From Strongyloides papillosus (Eukaryota > Nematoda > Chromadorea > Rhabditida > Strongyloididae): a stretch of 64,000 bases of DNA. Made by a program: the position numbers and the translations under genes. Positions 47,618 through 58,684 of the stretch are shown here, in pieces. Position 1 is the first letter of the stretch. Each line of letters begins with the position of its first letter. Under the pieces are notes generated by a model that worked only from the letters and a program-made list of their open reading frames with translations, did not search any database and had not been told where the DNA came from. The stretch spans positions 124,001 through 188,000 of the forward strand of contig SRSI01000070.1 of NCBI GenBank assembly GCA_005656395.1, written 5' to 3'.

Positions 47618-48557
47618 CACACAAAAAAAATGGGACACACATTTGCGTAAAATGTAATAAATTTGTCCCACCTAATAAAATTTGAATTTTCCTGATTTGC
47701 GATAATTTTAACGCAATTATTTTGTACAAAAAATTAAGACAATAATTAGAATTAGTTTTTATTTTATATTTTATTGTTTTTATTTTAAAACTTAAGTTAT
47801 TTTTTACAATACATTTTAAAATACAATATTAGATTTTAACTTATTATAAGATTAAAAAATGCTTTTATAAAGAGTATTTATCGATATATGATGGTATTTT
47901 TTAGATATTCTTCAATTGTTTGAATAACTATAAATAAGATTTTTATAAAAAGTTATATTCATCTGATGACTCAACTTTTTTATACTGTTTTTCAAGATCA
48001 TCTTTAAAAGTCAAACCGATTAAAAGTTTTAAAACATTATACGTTTTGTTCATAGTAAAAAAATTTTTAAATATTTTAATTTAAATAAGTAAAATAACAA
48101 GTACTAAGATAACATTTTCAATAAACATTACTTTGTATGGTTAGATAATTATCACTCTTTCTTATTGTTGTTGTAAAATTTTTAAATTTACTGGTGTTAA
48201 TGGGTTGTTTAAAAGAATGATTTTTGTTAAAACGTTAACAACTTTACACGAAATTGACTTCTGATAACTCACTTCATAATATATTATAAAAACAAATTAG
48301 ATTCTAAAATGGGTGTAATATTTTTAAAAATTCTAAGATTAAATAAATGTTTTATTACTTCAAAATATTAAAAGTATATATTTTTGTAAAAAAACGACCA
48401 AATTTATGCGAAAATCTAACATTTTGCATCATTTAAAACATTTTTGTTGTCGCCTGGAATTTTTAAAATTTGAATAAATTTTGACATTTCAAAGTGGTGG
48501 GACATTTTATTACATTTTATGTAATAATGTCAAAATTTGTCCACTTTTTTTTGTGTG
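47618..48557. mobile_element. 940-bp TA-flanked element, copy B, nested in the Helitron
   Basis: CACACAAAAAAAATGGGACA at 47618 is inverted at the right end (TGTCCACTTTTTTTTGTGTG, 48538-48557), with TA at 47616-47617 and 48558-48559. It lies about 110 bp upstream of the peptidase start codon, between it and the Helitron 5' end. A short plus-strand frame (KNGTHICVKCNKFVPPNKI) comes from the terminus and is not a gene. Confidence 0.85.
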
Positions 48558-48559
48558 TA

Positions 48560-49270
48560 GAGCCATTCTTAAATTTAAGTTTTAGTGATTAAAAAAAACT
48601 ATATGTTAAAAAAAAGTATTTTTTATAAAAATAGATCAATATAGTATACTAATAAATCAATAGAAATTAATAAAGTAAATTTAACAATATTAACAAAAAC
48701 AATGAATTAGCAACTTAAAATAGTTTTAAAAGAATAAATAAAAAAGAATAGTTTGTAAAATAAACATGGATATAAAGTAATGTGAAGAAAACTTGAAAAA
48801 ATAATTATTTTAAATATTGACATATAAAACTTATATTTAAAGATAACAAATAAATTACAGAAACTCTTAAATATAGCAAAATATTATTACTAAATAACTA
48901 AATATTATCAAATTAATAATCAAATAAAATTCCTACAGAGTAAATAAATAACATCTTGAAAATTTCAATATAAATTTGATAACATATTTTTTGATTAACA
49001 AAAATCTCTAATTCTTTATTAATTTATATAGTAAAATTTTGAGAAAATGCCAAAGACATCTTTGACATAATATAATCAATATATTTTATATATAAAATTT
49101 TATGGATGAAATCAGAAAAATGCAACTTTTATATAAATTTTTGATGGATATAAATTACAATATTTATCTAATTTATTTAAATTTTATATCAGTTATACAA
49201 TAAATAATTTGAATATCCATATATCATATATTTTATCATAAATATTTGAAAGAAATCATGTAAAAAATTT
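48560..49270. other. AT-rich interior of the inner Helitron
   Basis: Nothing recognised: no frame, no repeats. It is probably promoter or spacer between the 5' tandem repeat and the peptidase gene. Confidence 0.45.
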
Positions 49271-50638
49271 GGTCAATAACTTAGGTGACTTATAGTCAAT
49301 TCTTCTTATATTAAGTTTCCTTCTTTTTCCTGAGTTGTATCTTTCAAATGAGTCGTGAACCATAAAATTCCGTTTAGTTTGAAAAGAGTTATTTCTGGAA
49401 CAAAACTATACAAAAAAGTGTCCAAAAAGTGGTGTTTTTAAAACGTAACTTGGTCGTTTATAGACCAAATGTTTTAAGACACATTTTCCCCCTTAAGTTA
49501 AAAAAAAAATGCATCTTTTAAATGTTTGACCATAAAGAATGATCAAGTTTGAAAAGAGTTATGTCTGGAACAAAATTGATTTTTACAAAATAAATAGAAA
49601 AAAGCAAGAAAAATGATACTAAAATTAGCATAAATCGTTTTCTAGATAAGCTGTAAACTTCGCAATAGTCTCATTTTTTAAGTTAGACTTATATATATAT
49701 AAAAGATTATAAATAGTTAATTTTATAAAGATTCCATTAAGTAATAGCTGTTTAACGTTTTAGTTTCTACCAAAAAAATAGTCATCACTTATTGAACCAT
49801 AACTTGGCCAATTTTGTATCAATACTAATGCTATTGTGTTTCCCTCTTATTCCATACTTGTACCTTTCAAATAAGTTATAGACCATAAAATTTTATTAAC
49901 TTTGAAAAGAGTTATTTCTGGAACAAAACTATGCAAAAAATTGTCCGAAAAAGTGATGTTTTTTAAAAACAATTTAGCTATTTATGGACCAAAAGTTTTA
50001 AGACCCATTTTCCGCACTAAGTTAGAACAAAACACATCTAATGACTACTTAATAATAAAAAATGATTAAGTTTGAGGAAAGTTATGCTGAAGACAAAATT
50101 GATTTTTATGAAAAAAGTGAAAAAAAGCTAAAATATTGGCATAAAAATTAACATAACTTCTTTCGTTGTTAAGATATAAACTTCGTTAGACTCTTATTTT
50201 TTTAGTTAGACGTAGATCTCTAAAACAGATACTATTTTATATGATTTCATCAAGTTTTGGCTAATTTATAGCTATTTAAATTTTAAATCTTTTTTTCCAA
50301 ATAGTCACCACTCTTTGGACCATAACTCAGCCAATTATTATTCAACCTTAATATTATTATGTTTCCGAACCATTCTGGAAGTGTACCTTTTAAATCACAT
50401 ACTAATCAAATTTTTTTATTAACTTTGAAAAAGTTATTCTCTGAACAAAACCATACTAAAAAAGGAGTCAAAAAGTGTGTTTTTTAAAGATAATTTGGCC
50501 AAAAGTTTTTGAAACTAATCCAGCCCCTTTAGTTAGAAAAAAACACATCTTTTGGCTTTTTACCCATAAAAATCGGTTGAATTTGAAGAGAGTTATGTGA
50601 GAGACAAATTTTTTTTCCTTATTTCTTTTTGATATAGA
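49271..50638 (-). repeat. ~520-bp tandem repeat array at the 5' end of the inner Helitron
   Basis: About 2.6 units on the minus strand, the inverse of the arrays at 16868 and 50639. Markers on the plus strand: GTTATTTCTGGAACAAAACTAT at 49390 and 49911, about 520 bp apart. Confidence 0.8.
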
Positions 50639-52060
50639 TTAATTAAATTTTATGGTTTACGAGTTATTTGTAAAGTACAAACATGGAATAAGGGGGAAAC
50701 ACAGCAGAATTAGGATTGATAAAAAATTGACCAAGTTATAGGTCTATAAGTGATGACTATTTTTTTGGTAAAAATTAAAAAGTTAAATAGCTATTACTTT
50801 ATAAAAACTTTATAAAATTAAGTAGTTATGATTTGATTATATAGATTTAAGTTTACTTAAAAAATAAGACTAGTGCGAGGTTTATAGCTTATGTACGAAA
50901 CGAATTATGCTAATTTTAGTGTCATTTTTTTTGCTTTTTTCTATTTCTTTTGTAAAAATTAATTTTGTTCCAGACATAACTCTTTTCAAACTTGATCAAA
51001 TTTTACAGTTTTCAATTAAATATATGTTTTGTTCTTACATAGTGCGGAAAACGGGTCTCAAAACTTTTGGTTTACAATTGACCAAATTAGGTTTAAATAG
51101 CACCACTTTTTCGACACATTTTTGTATAGTTTTGTTATTCAAACAATTTTTGTAAAAGTAAATAAAATTTAACGTTTTATAATTAATTTGAAGGATACAA
51201 GTAAAAAATAAAGGGAAAACACAGTATTATTAAAATCGAATAAAAGCCGACCAATTTCTAGTTTAAAAAATGTTAACCACTTTTTCGATAAAAATTAAAA
51301 AGTTAGGTAGCTATTATTAAATTAAAAATCAAAAAAATTATGTAGACACGATTTTTTTTATATAGATCAAAATTTATCTTAACAAATGGAACTACAAAAA
51401 AGTTTTTTAGCTTACCAGAAAAACGAGAAGTACTAATTTTAGTAACAATTTTCTCAAATTTTATTCGTTTTTTACACAAAATCATCTTTATCTTCAGCAA
51501 AATTTTATTCAAACTCAATTAGTTTTTATAGTTAAATAGGCAATGAATGTATTTTCTTATAATTTTAGAGGGAAAAATAGCTTTAAAAGTTTTGGTCTAT
51601 TATTAGCCGAGTTATAATAAAAAACATCACTTTTTTTGCAAGTTTTTGTATTGGTTTATCCCAGAAATTATTCTTATCAAAGTTAGTGAAATTTTTTGGA
51701 ATTATAATTATTTAGAGTGTGAAAGTATGGAATATGACGGAAATTCAACATCAAAAAGGTTAGTAAAAAATTAGTCAATTTATGAATTTAAAAGTTAAGA
51801 CTATTTTTTTAGTAAAAAGTAAAATTTTGTAATTCTGTAACTTCATGAAAAATTAGTTAATTTTAATAAAACTAAATTTAGTACATAACTTAAAGTCTGA
51901 CTTAAAATTTGAAACTATAACAAATTTTTGAGCCAAAAAACGAAAGAAGTTATTTTAGGTATTAATTTTTTTTGCTATTTCTTCATTTTATATTTGTAAA
52001 ATTAAATATATAGTTAGTAGAAGGATAATATTAAATAGTATATATTAATTTCAAAAATGT
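50639..52060 (+). repeat. ~520-bp tandem repeat array, second half of the outer Helitron
   Basis: Units marked by CCAGACATAACTC (50969) and a decayed equivalent near 51491. Together with 49271-50638 they form a large inverted repeat centred at the Helitron border 50638/50639, which is a by-product of insertion in opposite orientation. Confidence 0.8.
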
Positions 52061-52371
52061 AATGGATAGCCACCTTAATAGTTACTTGGAATAATTAAAA
52101 TATTCATTTTTATTCATCTTTGGATATAAATAAAATTCTTTTTGTTGGGTGGATTTTTTAACTTAATCAGTTCCAATAAAGGCAAACTTTATAAAATGAT
52201 TCTCAAACTTGGAAATAATTTATATATTAATATATTGTAACAATGTATAGTCGGTTATTTTACTTTTTCATAAATATGTAATTCAATGAAACAATTTTTT
52301 ATACAAGCATTTTGATAATTAACTTAATATAAAAATACTTTTATAAAATATAAGCTCCGCGGAACAGCTCT

Positions 52372-52390
52372 GACCTGCCAAAGGCGGGTC
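52372..52390 (+). repeat. Helitron 3' subterminal hairpin (outer copy)
   Basis: GACCTGCC/GGCGGGTC with a 3-nt loop and one G-T type change relative to the inner copy; TAAGGCTGG follows in both. Confidence 0.85.
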
Positions 52391-52399
52391 TAAGGCTGG

Positions 52400-52679
52400 T
52401 CTTATAAATTGTGATACCATATTATTAACTTTAGAGATCATACATAAAATAAAATTCCCTTTTTTTAACGTTCTTAAAATATGTTGACTTCAGAAAAATT
52501 TAAATAGGGTAAATTGTATGTTATAAATGTCATATTATCACATATCTTTTACATGGTGTTTTTATATTAAAATAGAGTTATTTGTTAATAATTTATTACT
52601 ATTAAAATATAGATGACAGTATCTCTATAATAAGTTTAAAAATTAAATTTAATATACTTTAACTTTACTGTTTTTCTTG
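52400..52679. other. Flank between the Helitron and astacin-like gene 3
   Basis: AT-rich 3' flank of the minus-strand gene; nothing else recognised. Confidence 0.4.
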
Positions 52680-53893
52680 TTATTTTTTCTCAGCTGTTTG
52701 AAAAGTAATCTTCAAGTAGTTATTATTATCGCCTTTGCCATAAAAAGCGACAATTACCTGATTAGACAATGTAGGAAGTTCAACATCTGAACTATTTCTG
52801 CATAAAAATATACCCTTCGCACCTTTGTCATTGCGAACTAGAACTTCTAAATATACGCCACTAATGGAACAATCGTTATTCTCGAATTGTAAATTTTTAA
52901 TAATAACTTTAACATTTTTCTTTTCATCATCTGATTTTATTCTATAATGACATCTTCCATCATTATTCGTAATTTCAAGAGAACTTTCCCCTGATGTTGC
53001 TGTCAACTCTCTTTTTTCTTCGTTGCAGTTTTTACCTTCATTTTTTTGAAGATCACCACAATCTTTACCACTGAAATAGTCTGGGCATTTGCATTTTGAT
53101 TCTGGTGAGAATTCAGAAGTACCAGGATAATATCCACCATTTTTACATTCGACTGTTTTTGAAATAGTACTACAGTAATAGTTAAACATGTGTTTATAAT
53201 CATTGTGGCGGAAAATTCTACCATCACCAAAAAAAGGTTGATAATTATTATACATTTTTACTTCATAAGTAGGTTTGTTTTTGTTATTCCTTCCAAAGTA
53301 AGTATTAACAAGCATTGGAGACCCGAAGTCAAATTCTGTCCCTTCTAAATATGGTGTATCTTCTTTTTTTTGAATTTCATAGTAACCTTTATACCAGTCG
53401 TCAATATTTTCTTTACTAATATCTATATCCTCTTTTCCGTCATAACGCCTAACTTCTGGAGTAATATTAAGTGCAAGACCTACATAAAAAGATAAATTTT
53501 TATAATCCTTAAAAGCTTCTTCTGTTAAAGATACAGTTGTAGGAGTTTCTGAGTTATCAGATAATACTACTGTATTATTACCAGTACTTGAATTTTCAAA
53601 GTTAATACCTATAGATTTTGAAATTGGTCCATCAGCTTTATATTTAAATTTCAAACAAGTGTATCTACTAATTTGATTAAAAATTGTTGTCAATTTTCCT
53701 CGAAAATTTTTATCGACGTAATAGTAGGTTAGTTTCGAATCTGTGGGATATGGTGGTCGTTTTATTGCTTCTGTAGTACTTTCCTTGCTTTCTTTGGTCG
53801 CAAACTAAAAAATATCTTATTTTTTTGTTAAAGACTTACACCTTGCATTATGCACAATAAAAGTAATAGAACTACTAAAGAAATTTTCATCAT
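52680..53893 (-). CDS. Secreted astacin-like protein 3 (astacin, EGF, CUB-like), predicted pseudoprotease
   Basis: Exon 1 (53893-53840) encodes an 18-residue signal peptide (MMKISLVVLLLLLCIMQG). A 35-nt intron (53839-53805, GTAAGT to TTTTTAG, phase 0) precedes exon 2 (53804-52680). Total 392 residues. A Ser/Thr/Glu-rich spacer (ATKESKESTTEAIKRPPYPT) leads into the astacin-like region. The zinc site reads FYVGLALNITPEVRRYDG: Phe, Leu, Pro for the histidines, Tyr for Glu, and Asn for the conserved Gly, so it is more altered than genes 1 and 2. The Met-turn is FDFGSPMLVNTYFG. The EGF-like module (CKNGGYYPG...CKCPDYFSGKDC) and CUB-like tail are intact. The gene structure is the same as gene 1, so they are paralogues. 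Frame open throughout. Confidence 0.85.
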
Positions 53894-54408
53894 TAATGTA
53901 AAAATGAAAAAAATTTTTTGTCTAATTAACATCTGTTTGGAGATTAAATACAATTTTTTGGCAATAAAGATCATACTAATCAAATAGTATTAATGTATAT
54001 TTTGTTAATTGAACAAATTTTTTGAATGTTAAAAAAAATTGAAAATAATATAACTTAGAATTTGTAAAAAAAATAAATATTGACATTGAAACTTTATGGT
54101 AAACATTTCAAAGTTTGCAATAATATTTTTCTATATGTAAAATTATAATAAGTTATACTTTGAACAAGAATAAGTGATTTCCATCAAAAAACAAAAATTT
54201 TTCTATTAATAATATTTAATTCGTTAACATTCATAAAAATATTCCTTAATTTTAGAAAAAAATTTACAATTTTTTAAGAAATTTATATTTAAAAAAAATT
54301 ATCCAGAATTTTATTTGCAAAAAAATTAGAAGTTTCTTTTACGGTTTTTAAATATTGAAATAATTTGTTTCAATGAACTAACTACAGATAAATATCTTTA
54401 AGAAATTA
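53894..54408. other. AT-rich 5' flank of astacin-like gene 3
   Basis: Upstream region of the minus-strand gene. No clear TTTCAG trans-splice acceptor directly before the start; GTTAATTAG lies about 35 nt before it. Nothing else seen. Confidence 0.4.
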
Positions 54409-55352
54409 CGCACAAAAAAAGATAAGAAGCATTTTTGCGTAAAATGTAATGAATTTTTCCCACCTATTAAAATTTGAATTTTCTTGATTTGCGACTAATT
54501 TTATCGCAATCATATCGTACTTAAAAATTAAAGCAATAATTAAGTAGTTATAAAAATAAGTTTCAATTTTTCACTATATTACTGTTATTTTAAAACATTG
54601 ACTGTCTTAAACAATACTTTTTTAAATATAAGATTAGAATTTAATTTTATGTAAGATTATAAATGCTTTCATAAAGAGCATTTATTAACGTATCACAATA
54701 TTTTTGTTAATAAGTTTAAGTAGTTTGAATTATTATAAAATATACTTTTTTATGAAGTTACACTCTTCTGAAGGCGGAAATTTTTTTTTGGTACTTTAAA
54801 GGTCCTACTTATAAATCAAATTTATGAAAAGTTATAAAATTATATAGACTTTTATCTATAGTAAAAAATATCTTCTACATATTTAAAGTTAATATATGAA
54901 CAAATACTAAAATAAAATTTTTAATTATTAATGCTTTGTATGGTTAAATAATAATTTTTGACTTTTTGTTATTATTATTATGGATTTTTATATTTATTGT
55001 TACTAGTAAATTGTTTAGGATAATGATTTTTGTTAAAACTTAACAACCTTACACGAAATTGAGTTTTAACAACGTATTTCATATATATTAGAAAAAAAAA
55101 TAGATCCCAAGATTAAGATTATATCAAAAACGTTAAGATTAAATAAAAGTTACATTACTTAAAACATAAAACATATGTAATTTTGTAAATAAACAGCAAA
55201 CTTTTTCGACAACCTGATATTTTTCATTGTTCTAAACATTTTTACTGTCGTTTGATAATTTTAAAATTTGAATAAATGTTGATTTTTCTTAACAGGTGGG
55301 AATTTTTATTGCATTTTATGTAATAATGTCAAAATTTTTCCCATTTTTTTTG
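54409..55352. mobile_element. 940-bp TA-flanked element, copy C
   Basis: Termini CGCACAAAAAAAGAT and ...CCCATTTTTTTTG, TA at 54407-54408 and 55353-55354, internal blocks as in copies A and B. Its right part (from 54808) is within the palindrome arm; the mirror image is at 63456 onward. Confidence 0.75.
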
Positions 55353-55354
55353 TA

Positions 55355-57346
55355 AGTAATTTTTAAGTTATTTAAACTCTCACTAGATATGTCAGAAAAA
55401 TTTCAACTGCATTTAGTAGTTGTTAAATACTGTAAAAATAAAATACATTTTCTATTTGCATGTTAAATTTCACATAACTTTTATGTTGGTTAATTTTAAA
55501 GTTATAATTATTGGTGAATTAACTGTATATCAATGTTTCTATACATGTTTTACCTTAAAATTAATATTTAAAATGTATTGTTTGTTCAGTTGATTGTAAA
55601 TATTGTAGCTAGTTAGTACTTCTTCTAAATCAATTTTTTTATATTTAGTATTAATTTTGTTGATTTTTAATTTTTTCTTAAAATTACTTTACACTTAAAA
55701 AAATTAAATACAAGTAGTGTAATTATATCTAATTGTTTAAAATATTTGATAAAAGGACTACTTTTTGTTCATTTCCCTGAATGCTTCATAATAAGTGTAC
55801 ATAAAACTTGTGCTCAATAAAAATTCAAACATCTAAAATTTCATTATGACATAATTATTAATTACAAATGATATTTTTAAAGTAATAACTTATTTAAATA
55901 GACCATATAATCAACATATTATTTGTAAAATCACATCAAATTTTTATCAATAAAGCTTATTTTTTCTCAATTTTTCAAAATTTACTTTAAAATCCACTTC
56001 TAAAACGTTTAATATTGATCATTTTTTAGAGATATTTACGTTGTTAACTTCATAGTATACATCATTTAACTTTTTTTCTAATAATTTTTAAAAAAAAAGT
56101 ATTACAATAAATAAGAATAGCTGAAAAAAGAACATTTGAAAACATGGATATAAAATTACAGTCACACTGAAAATTACTTTATAACAAAAAAATCTTTATA
56201 TATGAATAATTTAATAACTAAATATTTGTGTAAATAAGTTTTCATACTTATAATTAACAAAATAATAAAAGTTTCGTAATTATATAGTTTTGGCAAAAGA
56301 AACTTGCTAATTTTAAAATTTTCTTAAATTAGAGATGTAGTATATTCGTATGTTATTCTATAGTATCTCTTCTAATCTATTCAATAAATGAATTGCTAAT
56401 TACAGAATAAAAAAACTACTGAACTTGGAAAATATTATGCAACGTTTAAAATTTAATATTTTTTGGACAAATAATAAAAACATAATACGGATTATTTTCG
56501 ATCAAGTAAATATTGTATAGTTTCTACACTATTTAAATTTTTGAAATTATTTAAAATACATTTTTAACAAATAAAATCATAAAAGAAAATTCTCTTTTAA
56601 TGTATGATATATGATTTCATAATTTGAAGCCTAAAAATTAAAACCCTTAGAACTATAAAAGATTTTTCTAAGTAAATTATTATTTTATCATTTTAATATA
56701 AACAAATACGACTTAATACCATCTTAAAATTTATGATGTCTAACACTTATTTATTTTCAGTAAACTGATGATCTTACAAGACGAATGATATTTCAAAAAA
56801 TGCAATTTAATGTTATTTTGAGCCAATTTGATAATGTTTATCAAGATAATGTACTGTTTAGATTATTTAGGATTACTGTTTTTCTCATTTTTTTTTAAGT
56901 TGATTTGCTATAAATTTTACAAATAAAGAAGAATAAATTAGATTAAAACTATATGCTAATTATTAGTAATTTTTATATTATTTATATTCTATCCTAGTAT
57001 ATAAAATTAGGTTGTTCAAAAAGAAATGTTGGTTTTGCATAAACAATATCTATGTGACTGTCATATCTCTATATGAGTAAATTTTATTTTATTGATTTCA
57101 AACAATAAAAGAACAATTAAATAGACATAAAAAATATTATTAATAAGACATACAAAAATTAATTAAACGTATAAGTGACATTATATTCATAATTGTTCCT
57201 TCTTGATCAGTAAACCATTCCTGATCAAACATTCGTTATGAGATTGTTCTTTACTCATAACCAGATAAATATAAGCCAAATTTAAATAAAATAATTTAAG
57301 TCTTTAAATCTTATTTATAGTTAATGTGAAATCTTCTTAATGTCCG
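55355..57346. other. AT-rich part of the left palindrome arm
   Basis: About 2 kb without any frame over 60 codons. A block near 57007-57060 (TTCAAAAAGAAATGTTGGTTT) resembles a transposon end but has no partner other than its mirror. Confidence 0.4.
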
Positions 57347-58678
57347 CTAAACTTCTCCAAGTTTTATTGATAAGAGCTTCGTGATCATTCGCTTGTTTAC
57401 CTTCATCAAAGCGTATTTTAGTCCAAGTTTACTGACTGATCCAACCTTCTTAGCTAAAACTTCTTCTCCTTCTTTAACTTTTAACTTGTTCTTCAGTTTT
57501 TGTTTGTTTGGTACTTCTGTAGTATATAAATTCCCAAAGTGACAATCCATAGGGGAATATTTTGTAGCTGAATGTGATGTAAAATTATATTCCTTAGTTA
57601 TTTGTTTGATAATTTCAGCACATTTCATATTTGGAGCATCCATTCTTTTCTTACTATAAGCTTCTTCAACTCATCTTATTATTCTTTCTACATTTGTCAT
57701 ACCAGTTGGATGATAAGCACTTTTGAAATTTAATTTCATACCATTTTCACCTCTAGCTCTTGCTAACATTTTGGATTCTTTACTAGTCTAATATTTTGCA
57801 TTATCAAGACGGAGAGCATTCGGATACTTGTTATATCTAAAACAATTTTCAATAGCATCCCACAGGCATGATGTTGAAGTTTCTCTTATTTTCTCAGTAT
57901 ACGAGAATCGACTAAACAAATCCATTCCAACTAGTAATAAAACTTTCTTCTTTTCATCTTTTAAAGGCCCACAATCATCAAATGCTACATTATCAAGTGC
58001 ATTTTAAGCATCTGTACGTTAGACAAATGATCTCTTATGATTTGTATTTCTCAATTGATAATGTAAACAACTTTTAGTAATATCTTTAATAATTTTATTT
58101 TCATAAAGGTGGTAAGCAATGTTCATCAATCTTGTTCTCATCTTTGATATGCAAAGTGTACAATATCGTGTAACCGTTTTACTATACTTGTGAATTCTTC
58201 TCTCGATTACTCTGGTACAAATATTTCATCTTGTTTTCTCCAGATACCTTTTCTTTCTTTTAAATCTGTATCCTTTTTATCATTTTCAGTTGTTTCATGT
58301 TCATTATTTTCTAAATTACTATTCTCTCCCACCTCAGCAAAAGTCGAATTATCTTGATCAGGTCTCTCCTTCTCAAGAAACTTCTTTTACAATTACAGGA
58401 AACTTCCGAGATCTACCTCTTCTTCGCTTTATTACAACAGTAGCTGGTGGTGATTGTGCAACATTTCCATCATTTCTCATAACATTTTGCTTTTTTTAAA
58501 CAACTTCTTGTAACTACATCATTATTCAAAACAGTACAAACTTCAATAGATGAAGTTTCTCCTACTTTAATATCTGGAATAAACGTATCCTCTAATAAAC
58601 AATCTTCAACGACAGATTCCACCAAAATGTTTGTTGAGCGACTCAACAAATCTGCCAACCAATTTTAACAACCTTTGA
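57347..58678 (-). pseudogene. Retroelement RNase H tail and integrase, left-arm copy, broken
   Basis: On the minus strand: NWLADLLSRS (end of a reverse transcriptase-linked RNase H), an unrelated linker with frameshifts, HLYENKIIKDITKSCLH, then the integrase core AFDDCGPLKDEKK (first Asp), LLVGMDLFSRFSYTEKIRE, NALRLDNAKY (second Asp), YHPTGMTNVERIIR (Glu) and the C-terminal part [20 protein letters not shown]. In-frame stops follow RSFV, NAKY and ERIIR. Typical of Ty3/Gypsy or related LTR elements. No LTR was identified, and the 5' part of pol is missing because the palindrome turns there. Confidence 0.8.
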
Positions 58679-58684
58679 TATGTA

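Larger units (their letters stand above)
40790..50638 (-). mobile_element. Inner, formerly autonomous Helitron, 9.85 kb
   Basis: On the minus strand it begins A|TCTATATCAAAAAG (T at 50638) and ends hairpin - TAAGG - CTGG at 40790, followed by T. The 5' TC, 3' CTRR, subterminal hairpin and insertion between A and T without target duplication are the defining Helitron features. From the 5' end it contains ~1.4 kb of 520-bp repeat, a nested 940-bp element, a peptidase-like region and a Rep/helicase gene. Stops, a frameshift and a nested miniature element show that it is now inactive. Confidence 0.9.
40044..52399 (+). mobile_element. Outer, non-autonomous Helitron (about 2.5 kb net), split by the inner Helitron
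   Basis: It starts A|TCTATAACAAAAAG at 40044 and ends, on the same strand, with a hairpin (52372-52390), TAAGG and CTGG|T at 52399. Its body is ~520-bp tandem units at 40060-40789 and 50639-52050. The unit that breaks off at 40789 (GAAATAACTTTTATTAAAA) resumes at 50639 (TTAATTAAATTTTATGG), which matches an uninterrupted unit near 18120-18160. Removing 40790-50638 leaves about 2507 bp. No coding region. Confidence 0.8.

Noticed and set aside
49271..52060. Inverted repeat centred at 50638 as a palindrome formed in place
   Set aside because: The centre is exactly the Helitron 5' end and the outer unit resumes from 40789; opposite-strand insertion explains it.
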